DNA of 50,992 bases from SYHX01 sp049317645 (GTDB taxonomy: Bacteria; Bacteroidota; Bacteroidia; UBA7662): assembly GCA_049317645.1 (NCBI GenBank), contig JBMOHV010000002.1:1-50992 (forward strand), written 5' to 3'. The notes beneath the pieces are model-generated. The model made no database searches, had not been told where the DNA came from, and was given only the letters and a program-made list of their open reading frames with translations. The number at the start of each line of letters is the position of its first letter. The stretch's first letter is position 1. A program made the translations under genes and the position numbers. Shown in pieces: positions 8,376 through 15,618 of the stretch.

Positions 8376-9814
8376 TGCAGCGCTGGGCCTTTGGACTGCT
8401 GGCCGGGGCCTGGGCGCTGGTTTTGGGCGGAGGACTTGCCTTGGAGCAATGGTGGGTTCTAGCCCTCCCTTTTGGGTTGGCATTTTTGGCCTTGTGCATC
8501 CTTCGTTTGGATGCGGCTCTTCTTGTTCTGGCTGCTCTTACGCCCCTTAGTGTGCTTATCGATGATCCGTCGTTGGGTTTTGCTGTTCAAATTCCCACCG
8601 ACCCCATGATGTTGGTCATCAGTGCCGTTCTGGTCGGCCGATGGCTTTGGATCCAACCCCCCTCCAAGGCCTTGCTGACCCATCCCATCACCCTCATCCT
8701 CGTGTTATGGACCCTTTGGATGGTGTACACGATTCCCCCTTCTTCGAGTCCCTGGGTTTCCCTCAAATTTGTATTATCGAATACCTGGAAAGTTTTGCCC
8801 TGTTATTTTGGCGCAGTCCTCCTCTTCCAAAAAAATCGTAACATTCTTCGATTCTGGTGGTTGTACCTTATTCCGCTGGCTTTTGTCGCGGCTTGGAGTC
8901 TCTATCAGCACGCCAACGATGGCTTTACCAAAGAGGCCAGTTATTGGGCCTCCGAACCATTTGTTATCAACCATGGTATTTACGGGGCGATGCTGGCATT
9001 TCTGATCCCGCTGGTGGTCCTTTACTTGATTAAACCCGAAATGCTTGGGAGCACAGCCCGCCTACGGCCATTGTTTTTGGCGCTCCTAATCCTCCTGACC
9101 ATCGCCGTCATCATGAGCTATACGCGGGCCGCTTGGGTGAGTTTGGCCGCTGCCATGGGTTTTTGGCTGGTCTTGGTATCGGGCCTACGGTTTCGTTGGT
9201 TTATGACCGTGATCGTTCTGGTGACGGTTTTGGTGGCCATCAACAGCGGGCCGCTCCTGATGTTTTTGATGCGTAACAAAACCGATTCCCAAGACCGCCT
9301 CGACAAGCATCTTCAATCCATCTCCAATGTTCGCAGCGATGCCTCCAATTTGGAACGACTCAACCGCTGGGCGGCGGGACTGCGGATGTTCCAAGAACGA
9401 CCCTGGCTGGGTTGGGGACCGGGTACCTACATGTTGCAATACGCTCCCTACCAAAACCCCTACCAAAAAACCATTATCAGCACCAACAACGCGGATGTAG
9501 GAGGAATTCACTCTGAATATTTTGGACCCCTGGTCGAAACGGGCGTTCCTGGCTTCCTTCTTTTTGCGAGTCTGGTTTTGGCCTCCCTCCAAAGGGGCAT
9601 GGTCCTATGGCGGCGTTTTAAAAATCCGGAACACCAACGCGAGCGGGCCCTGTCCTTGGCGGCAGTCCTGGGACTGGTCACCTACTATACCCACGGTTTG
9701 CTTAACAATTACCTGGATATGGACAAAACCGCCCTGTTATTTTGGTCCATGTTGGCCGTCTTGGTAGCCTTGGACCTCAAAACAACCCCCCCAAGCAACA
9801 AGCTTAACACTTAG
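8375..9814 (+). CDS. O-antigen ligase/polymerase family protein (Wzy_C)
   Basis: A 479-residue polytopic membrane protein with about ten to twelve helices. The Wzy_C signature region holds YTRAAWVSLAAAMGFW near residue 250. The large periplasmic loop runs from about 325 to 395 and contains FQERPWLGWGPGTY and the conserved GGIHSEYFGPLVETG. Such proteins polymerise O units (Wzy) or ligate the glycan to lipid A-core (WaaL); sequence alone does not separate the two. The frame is open upstream, but ATG 8375 overlaps the Wzz-like stop by one base and gives the family-like start. Its last 11 bases overlap the convergent permease gene. Confidence 0.86.
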   Translation: MQRWAFGLLAGAWALVLGGGLALEQWWVLALPFGLAFLALCILRLDAALLVLAALTPLSVLIDDPSLGFAVQIPTDPMMLVISAVLVGRWLWIQPPSKALLTHPITLILVLWTLWMVYTIPPSSSPWVSLKFVLSNTWKVLPCYFGAVLLFQKNRNILRFWWLYLIPLAFVAAWSLYQHANDGFTKEASYWASEPFVINHGIYGAMLAFLIPLVVLYLIKPEMLGSTARLRPLFLALLILLTIAVIMSYTRAAWVSLAAAMGFWLVLVSGLRFRWFMTVIVLVTVLVAINSGPLLMFLMRNKTDSQDRLDKHLQSISNVRSDASNLERLNRWAAGLRMFQERPWLGWGPGTYMLQYAPYQNPYQKTIISTNNADVGGIHSEYFGPLVETGVPGFLLFASLVLASLQRGMVLWRRFKNPEHQRERALSLAAVLGLVTYYTHGLLNNYLDMDKTALLFWSMLAVLVALDLKTTPPSNKLNT

Positions 9815-10655
9815 TATCCAAGTAAGAAGAAAGCGCGGACCCCAGCACATTGAATCCCAGGACCATCGTAAAAATGAGTCCGGCCGGAGCCCAAACGAGG
9901 TGAGGCGCGCCCAATAAGAGGTACGGATAATGCTCCCGTAACATGGTTCCCAGCGATGGAACCGGCGGTTGGACCCCCAGACCCAGAAATCCGAGTCCTG
10001 ACTCAAGCAAAATAGCCGAACCAAACACCGAAGCGGCCATGACCAACAAGGGTTTGAACAGGTTGGGCAAAAGCTGGACCGTCATTAAGTGCCAATCCGA
10101 AAAACCCATCATGCGGGCAGCCATAACAAATTCTCTTTCGCGCAGGGCCAAAACTTGACCGCGTACAATTCGGGCCACATCCACCCACATGGTTAATCCA
10201 ATGGCCACAAAAACCTGCCACCATCCTCTGCCCAATGCCAACGAAAAAGCCAAGACCAGCATCACCGAAGGCAGGGACCAAATCACCTGCATCAACCAAG
10301 ACAAAACACGATCAACCCAGGAGCGATAAAAGCCAGCCACCATGCCTACCGTGGTACCAAAAACAAGGGCCAACACCATGGCCGCCAATCCTGTCCCCAG
10401 CGAAACCCGGATTCCCCAAACCAAGCGGCTTAGCAAATCCCTGCCCAGGGTATCGGTCCCCAACCAATGCCGAATCGCGCCCTGATGCATCAGCGGCTGC
10501 ACCGCTTGATCTGGATTTTGGGTATTGGCATAGGGGGTAGGGTCCGGCAGCGCATAGACCCCAAAAACCGAAAGCAACAAAAGCAGAACCAAATACCCAC
10601 CGCTTGTCGCCAAGACGATCCGCACTGACCTGGAATGTTGGTTGCCTTCCTTCAT
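9804..10655 (-). CDS. DppC/OppC-type ABC transporter permease
   Basis: A 283-residue inner-membrane permease for dipeptide, oligopeptide or nickel-type ABC importers. It has an N-terminal helix (about residues 12-35) and the periplasmic block HWLGTDTLGRDLLSRLVWG that typifies DppC. The EAA-like coupling loop is REFVMAARMMGFSDWHL, followed by the C-terminal helices. No DppB partner, ATPase or binding protein is present nearby, so any partners must be encoded elsewhere. It starts 12 bases after the stop of the upstream GT2 gene, so it is probably carried on the same transcript as glycan genes. Substrate unknown. Confidence 0.86.
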   Translation of the reverse strand: MKEGNQHSRSVRIVLATSGGYLVLLLLLSVFGVYALPDPTPYANTQNPDQAVQPLMHQGAIRHWLGTDTLGRDLLSRLVWGIRVSLGTGLAAMVLALVFGTTVGMVAGFYRSWVDRVLSWLMQVIWSLPSVMLVLAFSLALGRGWWQVFVAIGLTMWVDVARIVRGQVLALREREFVMAARMMGFSDWHLMTVQLLPNLFKPLLVMAASVFGSAILLESGLGFLGLGVQPPVPSLGTMLREHYPYLLLGAPHLVWAPAGLIFTMVLGFNVLGSALSSYLDTKC

Positions 10656-10667
10656 CGTCCAACAAAT

Positions 10668-11870
10668 TTAGCCGTAGTTCCGACCCTTCCATGTGAATTT
10701 GCCTCGGTAACCAGCCAGACCGGCCCCCAACGTATAGGGCAAATACCATAGCTGCGTCCAAAGCAAAAGACCCCAATGGGCCGACCGCTCGTAAAAGCCG
10801 GCAACTGTACGCGTATAAAGACCATCCATCCATGCCTTGAGGCCCCAGGTCCCCAAAGCCATCGCTACCAGTCCGTATTGGCTTTGCAGCGCGCCACCAA
10901 CGAGCGTTCCCAAGAGGAGGGCATGCATGAACCACACCCCTTTGAGGATGAACGAAACAACCGGATCCGGGTAGGCCCCTTGTTTGGAAATCCAACGGAT
11001 ACGCTGAGCCAAAAAATCCCGAAAAGAACCCAAAGGCGGTGTATCCACCATGGCCTGCCTATCCAAACAAAATGTAAGCGCTGTAGGGCCCCTTAAACGA
11101 CTGAATTGATGCATTAACAAATCATCATCGCCCCCTGGATGTTTCCAATTGCTATCGTAGGGTGCGGTTTCCAAAAAAGCCCCGCGATCAAAAGCCATGT
11201 TACCTCCGTTGGAAATCACCGGACGACCCAAGGCCAAGGTCGATGCCGCAATGGCATTCAAACTCATGAATTCCAGAGCCTGGCTCCTTTCCCAAAGCGT
11301 GTTAGCTGGCGATAACCGAACCGGGCCTGCCACAAAAACCAAGCCCTCCCGGCTCTCGGCTTTGGCAATCATCGTGCGGATCCACCGCGGTCCCGGAACA
11401 CAATCTGCATCCGTTACCAAAACCCAACGACCCCTGGCTTGTTGAACCCCGTAGGCGATGGCTCCCTTTTTGTGAGGAGGGAAGCCGTCGCTCCCGTCCC
11501 GTTCCAAAACACAAAAGGGGGCTTTTGAAAACCGCTCCAAAAAATTTCTTGCCTGTTCCGCTGATTCATCGGTGGATTGATCGTCAATCCATAACAATTC
11601 CCAGACAAAATCAGTCTGCTGCTCCGTCAAGGCGCGTAACAGAGGGCCCATGCGCTGGGTTTCGTTTCGGGCGGCCACCAAGACAGTCACCCAGGGCTGG
11701 GTTCCTTCGGCTTGATGGATCGAACCCCAAGCAAGGCTCCCGGTGAGGTCCGGCCTCGGTCCATGGCCCTCTCCATCGACTGCCTTTTGCCAACCCTTCG
11801 CAAAGAAGACCAGCATGCTTCTGTAAAAAAGCAAAAACACCCCAAAAACCAACCCCAAAAACCAAATCAT
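10668..11870 (-). CDS. GT2 glycosyltransferase with QxxRW motif
   Basis: A 400-residue membrane-bound GT2 enzyme. An N-terminal helix (about residues 2-20) precedes the core WVTVLVAARNETQRM. Metal-binding DADC lies in WVLVTDADCVPG, acidic residues in PGGDDDLLMH, and the processive-type motif in LAQRIRWISKQG. C-terminal helices follow from about residue 305. Together these suggest addition of sugars to a lipid carrier or synthesis of a polymer at the inner membrane. The frame is open further upstream, but ATG 11870 overlaps the preceding stop as ATGA (11867-11870), the usual coupling arrangement. It lies between a flippase-like gene and a lone permease gene. Confidence 0.87.
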   Translation of the reverse strand: MIWFLGLVFGVFLLFYRSMLVFFAKGWQKAVDGEGHGPRPDLTGSLAWGSIHQAEGTQPWVTVLVAARNETQRMGPLLRALTEQQTDFVWELLWIDDQSTDESAEQARNFLERFSKAPFCVLERDGSDGFPPHKKGAIAYGVQQARGRWVLVTDADCVPGPRWIRTMIAKAESREGLVFVAGPVRLSPANTLWERSQALEFMSLNAIAASTLALGRPVISNGGNMAFDRGAFLETAPYDSNWKHPGGDDDLLMHQFSRLRGPTALTFCLDRQAMVDTPPLGSFRDFLAQRIRWISKQGAYPDPVVSFILKGVWFMHALLLGTLVGGALQSQYGLVAMALGTWGLKAWMDGLYTRTVAGFYERSAHWGLLLWTQLWYLPYTLGAGLAGYRGKFTWKGRNYG

Positions 11871-12904
11871 AGCTCCACCGGTTTCCTTTGACCTCTGAAC
11901 AACCACCACGCACCCCCAACGAGTGCTGGAAATCCAACATTGGTGAACCAAATCAGCCAAGGCACCAACATCGCATGGGTCGGTACCGGAAGCAGAGGGC
12001 CAAAAACAAGAAAAGCGGAGAGGCCCCGCAAACCTAATTCACCCAAGACTCCCAAGGGAGCAAACCAATTCACTGCCAAAACCATGGCCGACAAAAAATA
12101 AACCGAAGCCCCGTCCATTTTTAATCCCAGAAGAGCCAGCCAAAAAGCCCATTGACCCAATAACAACAGATGACGAAGGAAGGACCAGGTCTGCAATGCA
12201 ACCGGAAGATGGTACGTCTGAGCGTAGGCCTGCATTTTCCTAAACATGGCGAGCCATGCCCATCCTGCCATCCATGCCAGTCCACCAAGAGCCACCGAAA
12301 ACCAAGGCGAGTCCAAAGGCGCCCACGACCATTGCATCGCCCATCGAGCCTTGGAAGACGGATCCACCAACCACCAAGCACCCGCCGGCACCAACAAGAC
12401 CCAAACCCATTGGCTTGAAGAGGATAACCAGGTGGAAACCATGACCCTCGGGTGTTGATCCTTTGGATAAAAACGGCAACGGCCGGCAAACTCCGTTAAC
12501 CTAGCGGGAAACCATAACGACCCCAAAATCCCGTAACATAGAATAGGAATATTCTTCCGAACCCTGTTCCACCAAGACCCCTGGAAATCCCCATGCTCCT
12601 GCATCAACAGGCCCCATTTGATCGCATCCACCACCAACCCCAGCAGTGGAAATACGATAACCGCCACCAAAAGACGCCAACCATTGGCCAACCACCACAT
12701 GGATGATCCGATCACCTTAACCACCGCCGGCGCGTCCACCAAGGTCCACGTTCCGGACTTGGACCAAAATTGTACCAACAAAGCAGCCAGACCCAACCAT
12801 GGAACCAGCCCCAGCCCTACAGACCACCACCGGCTTTGGGTCAAACGAACCAAGCCCTCAGGCCACAAAGCCATCCCCTGACTTGGAGCAGTATTTTTGG
12901 TCAT
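11867..12904 (-). CDS. Flippase-like integral membrane protein (LPG synthase TM-like)
   Basis: A 345-residue protein made mostly of hydrophobic helices, about seven or eight. The pattern LWFPARLTEFAGRCRFY in the first half and FAPLGVLGELGLRGLSAF in the second resembles the lysylphosphatidylglycerol synthase transmembrane / UPF0104 group, which includes putative lipid or glycolipid flippases. There is no lysyl-transferase domain. It is translationally coupled to the GT2 gene that follows, so a role in moving that enzyme's lipid-linked product is plausible but inferred. It is unusually rich in Trp. The start is only 14 bases from the divergent ruvC start. Confidence 0.66.
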   Translation of the reverse strand: MTKNTAPSQGMALWPEGLVRLTQSRWWSVGLGLVPWLGLAALLVQFWSKSGTWTLVDAPAVVKVIGSSMWWLANGWRLLVAVIVFPLLGLVVDAIKWGLLMQEHGDFQGSWWNRVRKNIPILCYGILGSLWFPARLTEFAGRCRFYPKDQHPRVMVSTWLSSSSQWVWVLLVPAGAWWLVDPSSKARWAMQWSWAPLDSPWFSVALGGLAWMAGWAWLAMFRKMQAYAQTYHLPVALQTWSFLRHLLLLGQWAFWLALLGLKMDGASVYFLSAMVLAVNWFAPLGVLGELGLRGLSAFLVFGPLLPVPTHAMLVPWLIWFTNVGFPALVGGAWWLFRGQRKPVEL

Positions 12905-12918
12905 TCACCACAAAGTAA

Positions 12919-13542
12919 ATGCCCCAAGCACCAACAGCCCGCCCCACCGACAAAGTAATCCTAGGGATTGATCCTGGAACCTTGTTGATGGGCTATGGAA
13001 TCCTGCGCATCCAAGGAAACCGGGTCTCCCTATTGGATGCAGGGCATTGGCGATTTCGCTCCACCGATTCCCATCTGCTAAGGCTAAGCCTCATTTTCAA
13101 ACAAACCCTGGCCCTCATCCAATTGCATCAACCTGATGAATTGGCCATCGAGGCCCCGTTTTTTGCGCAAAATGTTCAATCTCTGATCAAACTAGGCCGG
13201 GCCCAAGGAGCAGCCATTGCCGCGGCCTTGGAACGAGATATCCCCGTTTTTGAATACCTCCCCAAAAAAATCAAACAAGCTGTCACCGGCAACGGCAATG
13301 CTTCCAAACATCAGGTGGCCGCCATGCTAGCCACCCTGCTTCAAACACCCACCGATCACTTCAAAAACGACGCAACGGATGCCCTAGGAGCCGCCTATTG
13401 CCATTTCCTACGAATGAACGACCCGACAACAGCGGGGAATCCAACATCCACCCAAGCAACTAAAACAAAAGGGGGGTCCGGCCCCAAAAAGAAGCAAGCG
13501 TGGGAACAATTTTTGCGCAGCAACCCAGACCGCCAACTTTAA
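12919..13542 (+). CDS. ruvC: Crossover junction endodeoxyribonuclease RuvC
   Basis: A 207-residue Holliday-junction resolvase. The acidic catalytic residues are visible: D18 in ILGIDPG, E78 in LAIEAPFF, and D151/D154 in KNDATDALGAA. The loop FFAQNVQSLIKLGRAQGA matches the family DNA-binding block. RuvC works with RuvAB to cut four-way junctions in recombinational repair. The family core ends near residue 166; about 40 extra residues, rich in Thr, Lys, Gly and Pro, form a C-terminal tail. The start is 14 bases from the divergent flippase-like gene, and the stop lies inside the first unit of a 19-bp triple repeat. Confidence 0.95.
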   Translation: MPQAPTARPTDKVILGIDPGTLLMGYGILRIQGNRVSLLDAGHWRFRSTDSHLLRLSLIFKQTLALIQLHQPDELAIEAPFFAQNVQSLIKLGRAQGAAIAAALERDIPVFEYLPKKIKQAVTGNGNASKHQVAAMLATLLQTPTDHFKNDATDALGAAYCHFLRMNDPTTAGNPTSTQATKTKGGSGPKKKQAWEQFLRSNPDRQL

Positions 13543-13593
13543 ACGACCGGATCTGCTTTAAACGATCCTATCCGCATTAAACGTTCGAATCCG
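13537..13593. repeat. Three degenerate 19-bp tandem repeats between ruvC and the HIT gene
   Basis: Three head-to-tail units start at 13537, 13556 and 13575, each 19 bp. The units begin CTTTAAACGA, CTTTAAACGA and CATTAAACGT and end ATCTG, ATCCG and ATCCG. Adjacent units agree at 15 of 19 positions. The first overlaps the ruvC stop and the third the last codons of the convergent HIT gene. Function unknown. Confidence 0.75.
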
Positions 13594-13987
13594 AGCTCAA
13601 AAAACCCTGGATACGCGCTGCATGCTCCTGCAATTCCTCCGGACTGGGGCGCAACTTGGGACGAGCAAAGGAAAGATCCACTACGTCGTCGATGGGCACC
13701 AAATGAACATGGGCATGCGGTACCTCCAGCCCAATAACCGCCATTCCTACCTTGCGACAAGGAAAGGCCGATTGAATAGCTGGTGCCAATTGACGAACCA
13801 AAGCCCAAACCGCTGTATAATACGGCTCAGGGACTTCGTAAAGCGCATTGACTTCGATTTTGGGTATCACCAAAACATGGCCAAATGCCAAAGGGAAGAT
13901 ATCCAAGAAGGCCAAGGCATGCTCGTTCTCTGCAACAACATGCGCAGGGATCTCCCCACGAACAATCTTCATAAAGAGACCTTGCAC
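13577..13987 (-). CDS. HIT family nucleotide-binding protein
   Basis: A 136-residue histidine-triad protein, of the group that hydrolyses purine nucleoside phosphoramidates and related nucleotides. The triad HAHVHLVP has His 91, 93 and 95. The N-terminal block LFMKIVRGEIPAHVVAE matches bacterial HinT-like proteins. That alignment extends to the very first residues and supports the GTG start at 13987; an internal ATG at 13972 would cut the block. It begins 10 bases after the greA stop, so the two are likely co-transcribed. The last codons, for DSNV, lie in the tandem repeat shared with the ruvC end. Confidence 0.92.
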   Translation of the reverse strand: MQGLFMKIVRGEIPAHVVAENEHALAFLDIFPLAFGHVLVIPKIEVNALYEVPEPYYTAVWALVRQLAPAIQSAFPCRKVGMAVIGLEVPHAHVHLVPIDDVVDLSFARPKLRPSPEELQEHAARIQGFLSSDSNV

Positions 13988-13997
13988 TTATCCTAAT

Positions 13998-14474
13998 TTA
14001 GATGGTAATTTCCAAAACCTCGAGACGCATCAACCCCGAAGGCACCTGAACCTCAGCAACTTCGCCTACCTTTTTCCCTAACAATCCTTGACCAATCGGT
14101 GAACCAACACTGATTTTACCTGCCTTGAAATCGGCTTCCTTTTCCGAAACCAAGGTGTACTTCATTTCGGCCTGATTGGCCAAATTGCGCAGACGAACCG
14201 TCGTCAGAGGCTGCACTTTACCCGTATCAATTTGGGATTCATCCATAACGCGCGCCGTGGCAAGCGTCTGTTCCAGTCGTGCGATTTGCATTTCCAACAT
14301 ACCCTGAGCATCCTTGGCTGCATCGTATTCTGCATTCTCCGAAAGGTCCCCCTTGTCCCGGGCCTCCTGAATCTGCTTGGCCATATCGGAACGGCCTTTG
14401 GTTTTGAGTTGGTGCAATTCGTCCTTGAGCTTCTCAAGGCCATCGCGGGTAAAAAAAGATAGAGGGAGGCTCAT
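13998..14474 (-). CDS. greA: Transcription elongation factor GreA
   Basis: A 158-residue GreA/GreB family protein, the usual length. The N-terminal coiled coil runs from about residue 8 to 75 with the acidic tip GDLSENAEYDAAKDAQ, which enters the RNA polymerase secondary channel and triggers cleavage of backtracked RNA. The C-terminal FKBP-like domain contains ISVGSPIGQGLLGKKVGE. The frame is open further upstream, but ATG 14474 gives the standard start MSLPLSFFTRDGLEKL. The start is 5 bases past the T-run of a terminator hairpin, so the leader is unusual; see the terminator and promoter at 14480-14521. The HIT gene follows after 10 bases. Confidence 0.95.
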   Translation of the reverse strand: MSLPLSFFTRDGLEKLKDELHQLKTKGRSDMAKQIQEARDKGDLSENAEYDAAKDAQGMLEMQIARLEQTLATARVMDESQIDTGKVQPLTTVRLRNLANQAEMKYTLVSEKEADFKAGKISVGSPIGQGLLGKKVGEVAEVQVPSGLMRLEVLEITI

Positions 14475-14479
14475 AGCAT

Positions 14480-14510
14480 AAAAATAAAGAACGCCCCTTA
14501 ACGGGGCGTT
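14480..14510 (-). terminator. Intrinsic terminator between the PorV-like gene and greA
   Basis: On the minus strand an 8-bp perfect stem (AACGCCCC / GGGGCGTT, 14503-14510 with 14490-14497) and a 5-nt loop are followed by CTTTATTTTT at 14489-14480. It lies 20 bases past the stop of the PorV-like gene and would end the receptor/giant protein/PorV-like transcript. It also sits in the greA leader, since the T-run ends 5 bases before the greA ATG. Confidence 0.85.
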
Positions 14511-14513
14511 ATT

Positions 14514-14521
14514 CAAAAATA
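14514..14521 (-). promoter_or_regulatory. -7 promoter element for greA
   Basis: The minus strand reads TATTTTTG, an exact match to TAnnTTTG. Transcription would begin near 14508-14510, at the first bases of the hairpin at 14490-14510. No good -33 element is seen 19-21 bases upstream, so the assignment rests on the -7 box and on greA needing a promoter downstream of the upstream operon. Confidence 0.45.
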
Positions 14522-14530
14522 AATCAAAAA

Positions 14531-15577
14531 TTAAAGACCGTAACGCACACCAAACAAGTGCGTTCCGCCAAAAGGACTGGTTCCCCTGAAGGCGTAGTCA
14601 AATCCAAAATTGGAACCATTGAATGGCGCATCAATGCTGAGACCAAAACTCAAACCTGTATGCACATTTTGGGTAAATTCAGGATCGGAACCCGCATCCT
14701 CGTATTGGTAACCCGCACGGATCGCGGCAATTTTTCCAAATGCGTACTCCGCACCCACCCCGTATTGGTCGTTGGTAAAGGAATTGGAAGTAAAGTTGGC
14801 AGCGACCGTTAAGCGATTCGCCTTCTCGGCATCAAAATAAAAGTCGTAAGATCCCCCAATGTTCATCAAGGAAGGGAGTTCCAGGGTCTGTGAACGCTGG
14901 GACAAGGTCAACGGAACCGTACTACCCTGCATAACACCGCGTGCAGCAAGTCCATCCCCCGTGAAGGAGATAGGTGTGCCAACATTGCGCAAAGCAATAC
15001 CGAACTTGATACGATCATCGGGACCCGTGATGTACTGAATGCCCGCGTCAAAAGCAACACCCGAAGCATTCACATCGGAAGTTCCTTCCGTAACAATACG
15101 CAACGAAGCGCCGCCGTGAATACGATTCGAAAAAGAGCGGGCGTACGATACACCTAGATTAGCAATCGTAGGCTTGAAGGTACCGAGACCACCGTCTGGG
15201 TTGTTGACCGTGGTAATATCAATGGAACCCATGTCAACGCTCATCACCGATACAGCCAAAACACTGGATTCATCCAAGCGCTGAGCCAAACCAAAGGCGT
15301 TCATGTAGATTTCTGAACCACTCAACCAATTGGTCCTGGAAAAATACAATTCGGTTTTGCCACCCAAGGCCAATCCAGCCACATTCAGGCGCTCGGCTTC
15401 GAGGCCCTTGACATTGGCCGAATTGACACCGTACCAACCGGCCTGACGGGCCCATGGCATGATTTGCAACTCGGTTGCACCGGCCTGTCCTCGACGATCC
15501 GGATTACCGGCCAAGGCTTCAAAACTTGCAGCCGAAACCAGCATCAGGGTTCCTAAGCATGCGATACGGAATTTCAT
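14531..15577 (-). CDS. PorV/PorQ family outer-membrane protein
   Basis: A 348-residue exported protein, with a signal peptide in residues 1-24. The mature start RRGQAGATELQIMPWARQ and the following AERLNVAGLALGGKTEL match the PorV/PorQ family block (typically QAG...L.I...ARA.G...N.AGLA). The remainder is a barrel of amphipathic strands ending in GTHLFGVRYGL. PorV is the outer-membrane shuttle of the type IX secretion system; this paralogue sits last in an operon with a TonB-dependent receptor and a giant exported protein. It may handle export or surface placement of that protein, but this is inference. ATG 15577 is chosen because it best starts the signal peptide; 15583 is possible. An intrinsic terminator follows. 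Confidence 0.82.
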   Translation of the reverse strand: MKFRIACLGTLMLVSAASFEALAGNPDRRGQAGATELQIMPWARQAGWYGVNSANVKGLEAERLNVAGLALGGKTELYFSRTNWLSGSEIYMNAFGLAQRLDESSVLAVSVMSVDMGSIDITTVNNPDGGLGTFKPTIANLGVSYARSFSNRIHGGASLRIVTEGTSDVNASGVAFDAGIQYITGPDDRIKFGIALRNVGTPISFTGDGLAARGVMQGSTVPLTLSQRSQTLELPSLMNIGGSYDFYFDAEKANRLTVAANFTSNSFTNDQYGVGAEYAFGKIAAIRAGYQYEDAGSDPEFTQNVHTGLSFGLSIDAPFNGSNFGFDYAFRGTSPFGGTHLFGVRYGL

Positions 15578-15618
15578 AGTCATCACCACGTCTTAATTTG
15601 GGTTTCGGTTAAAGTCGT

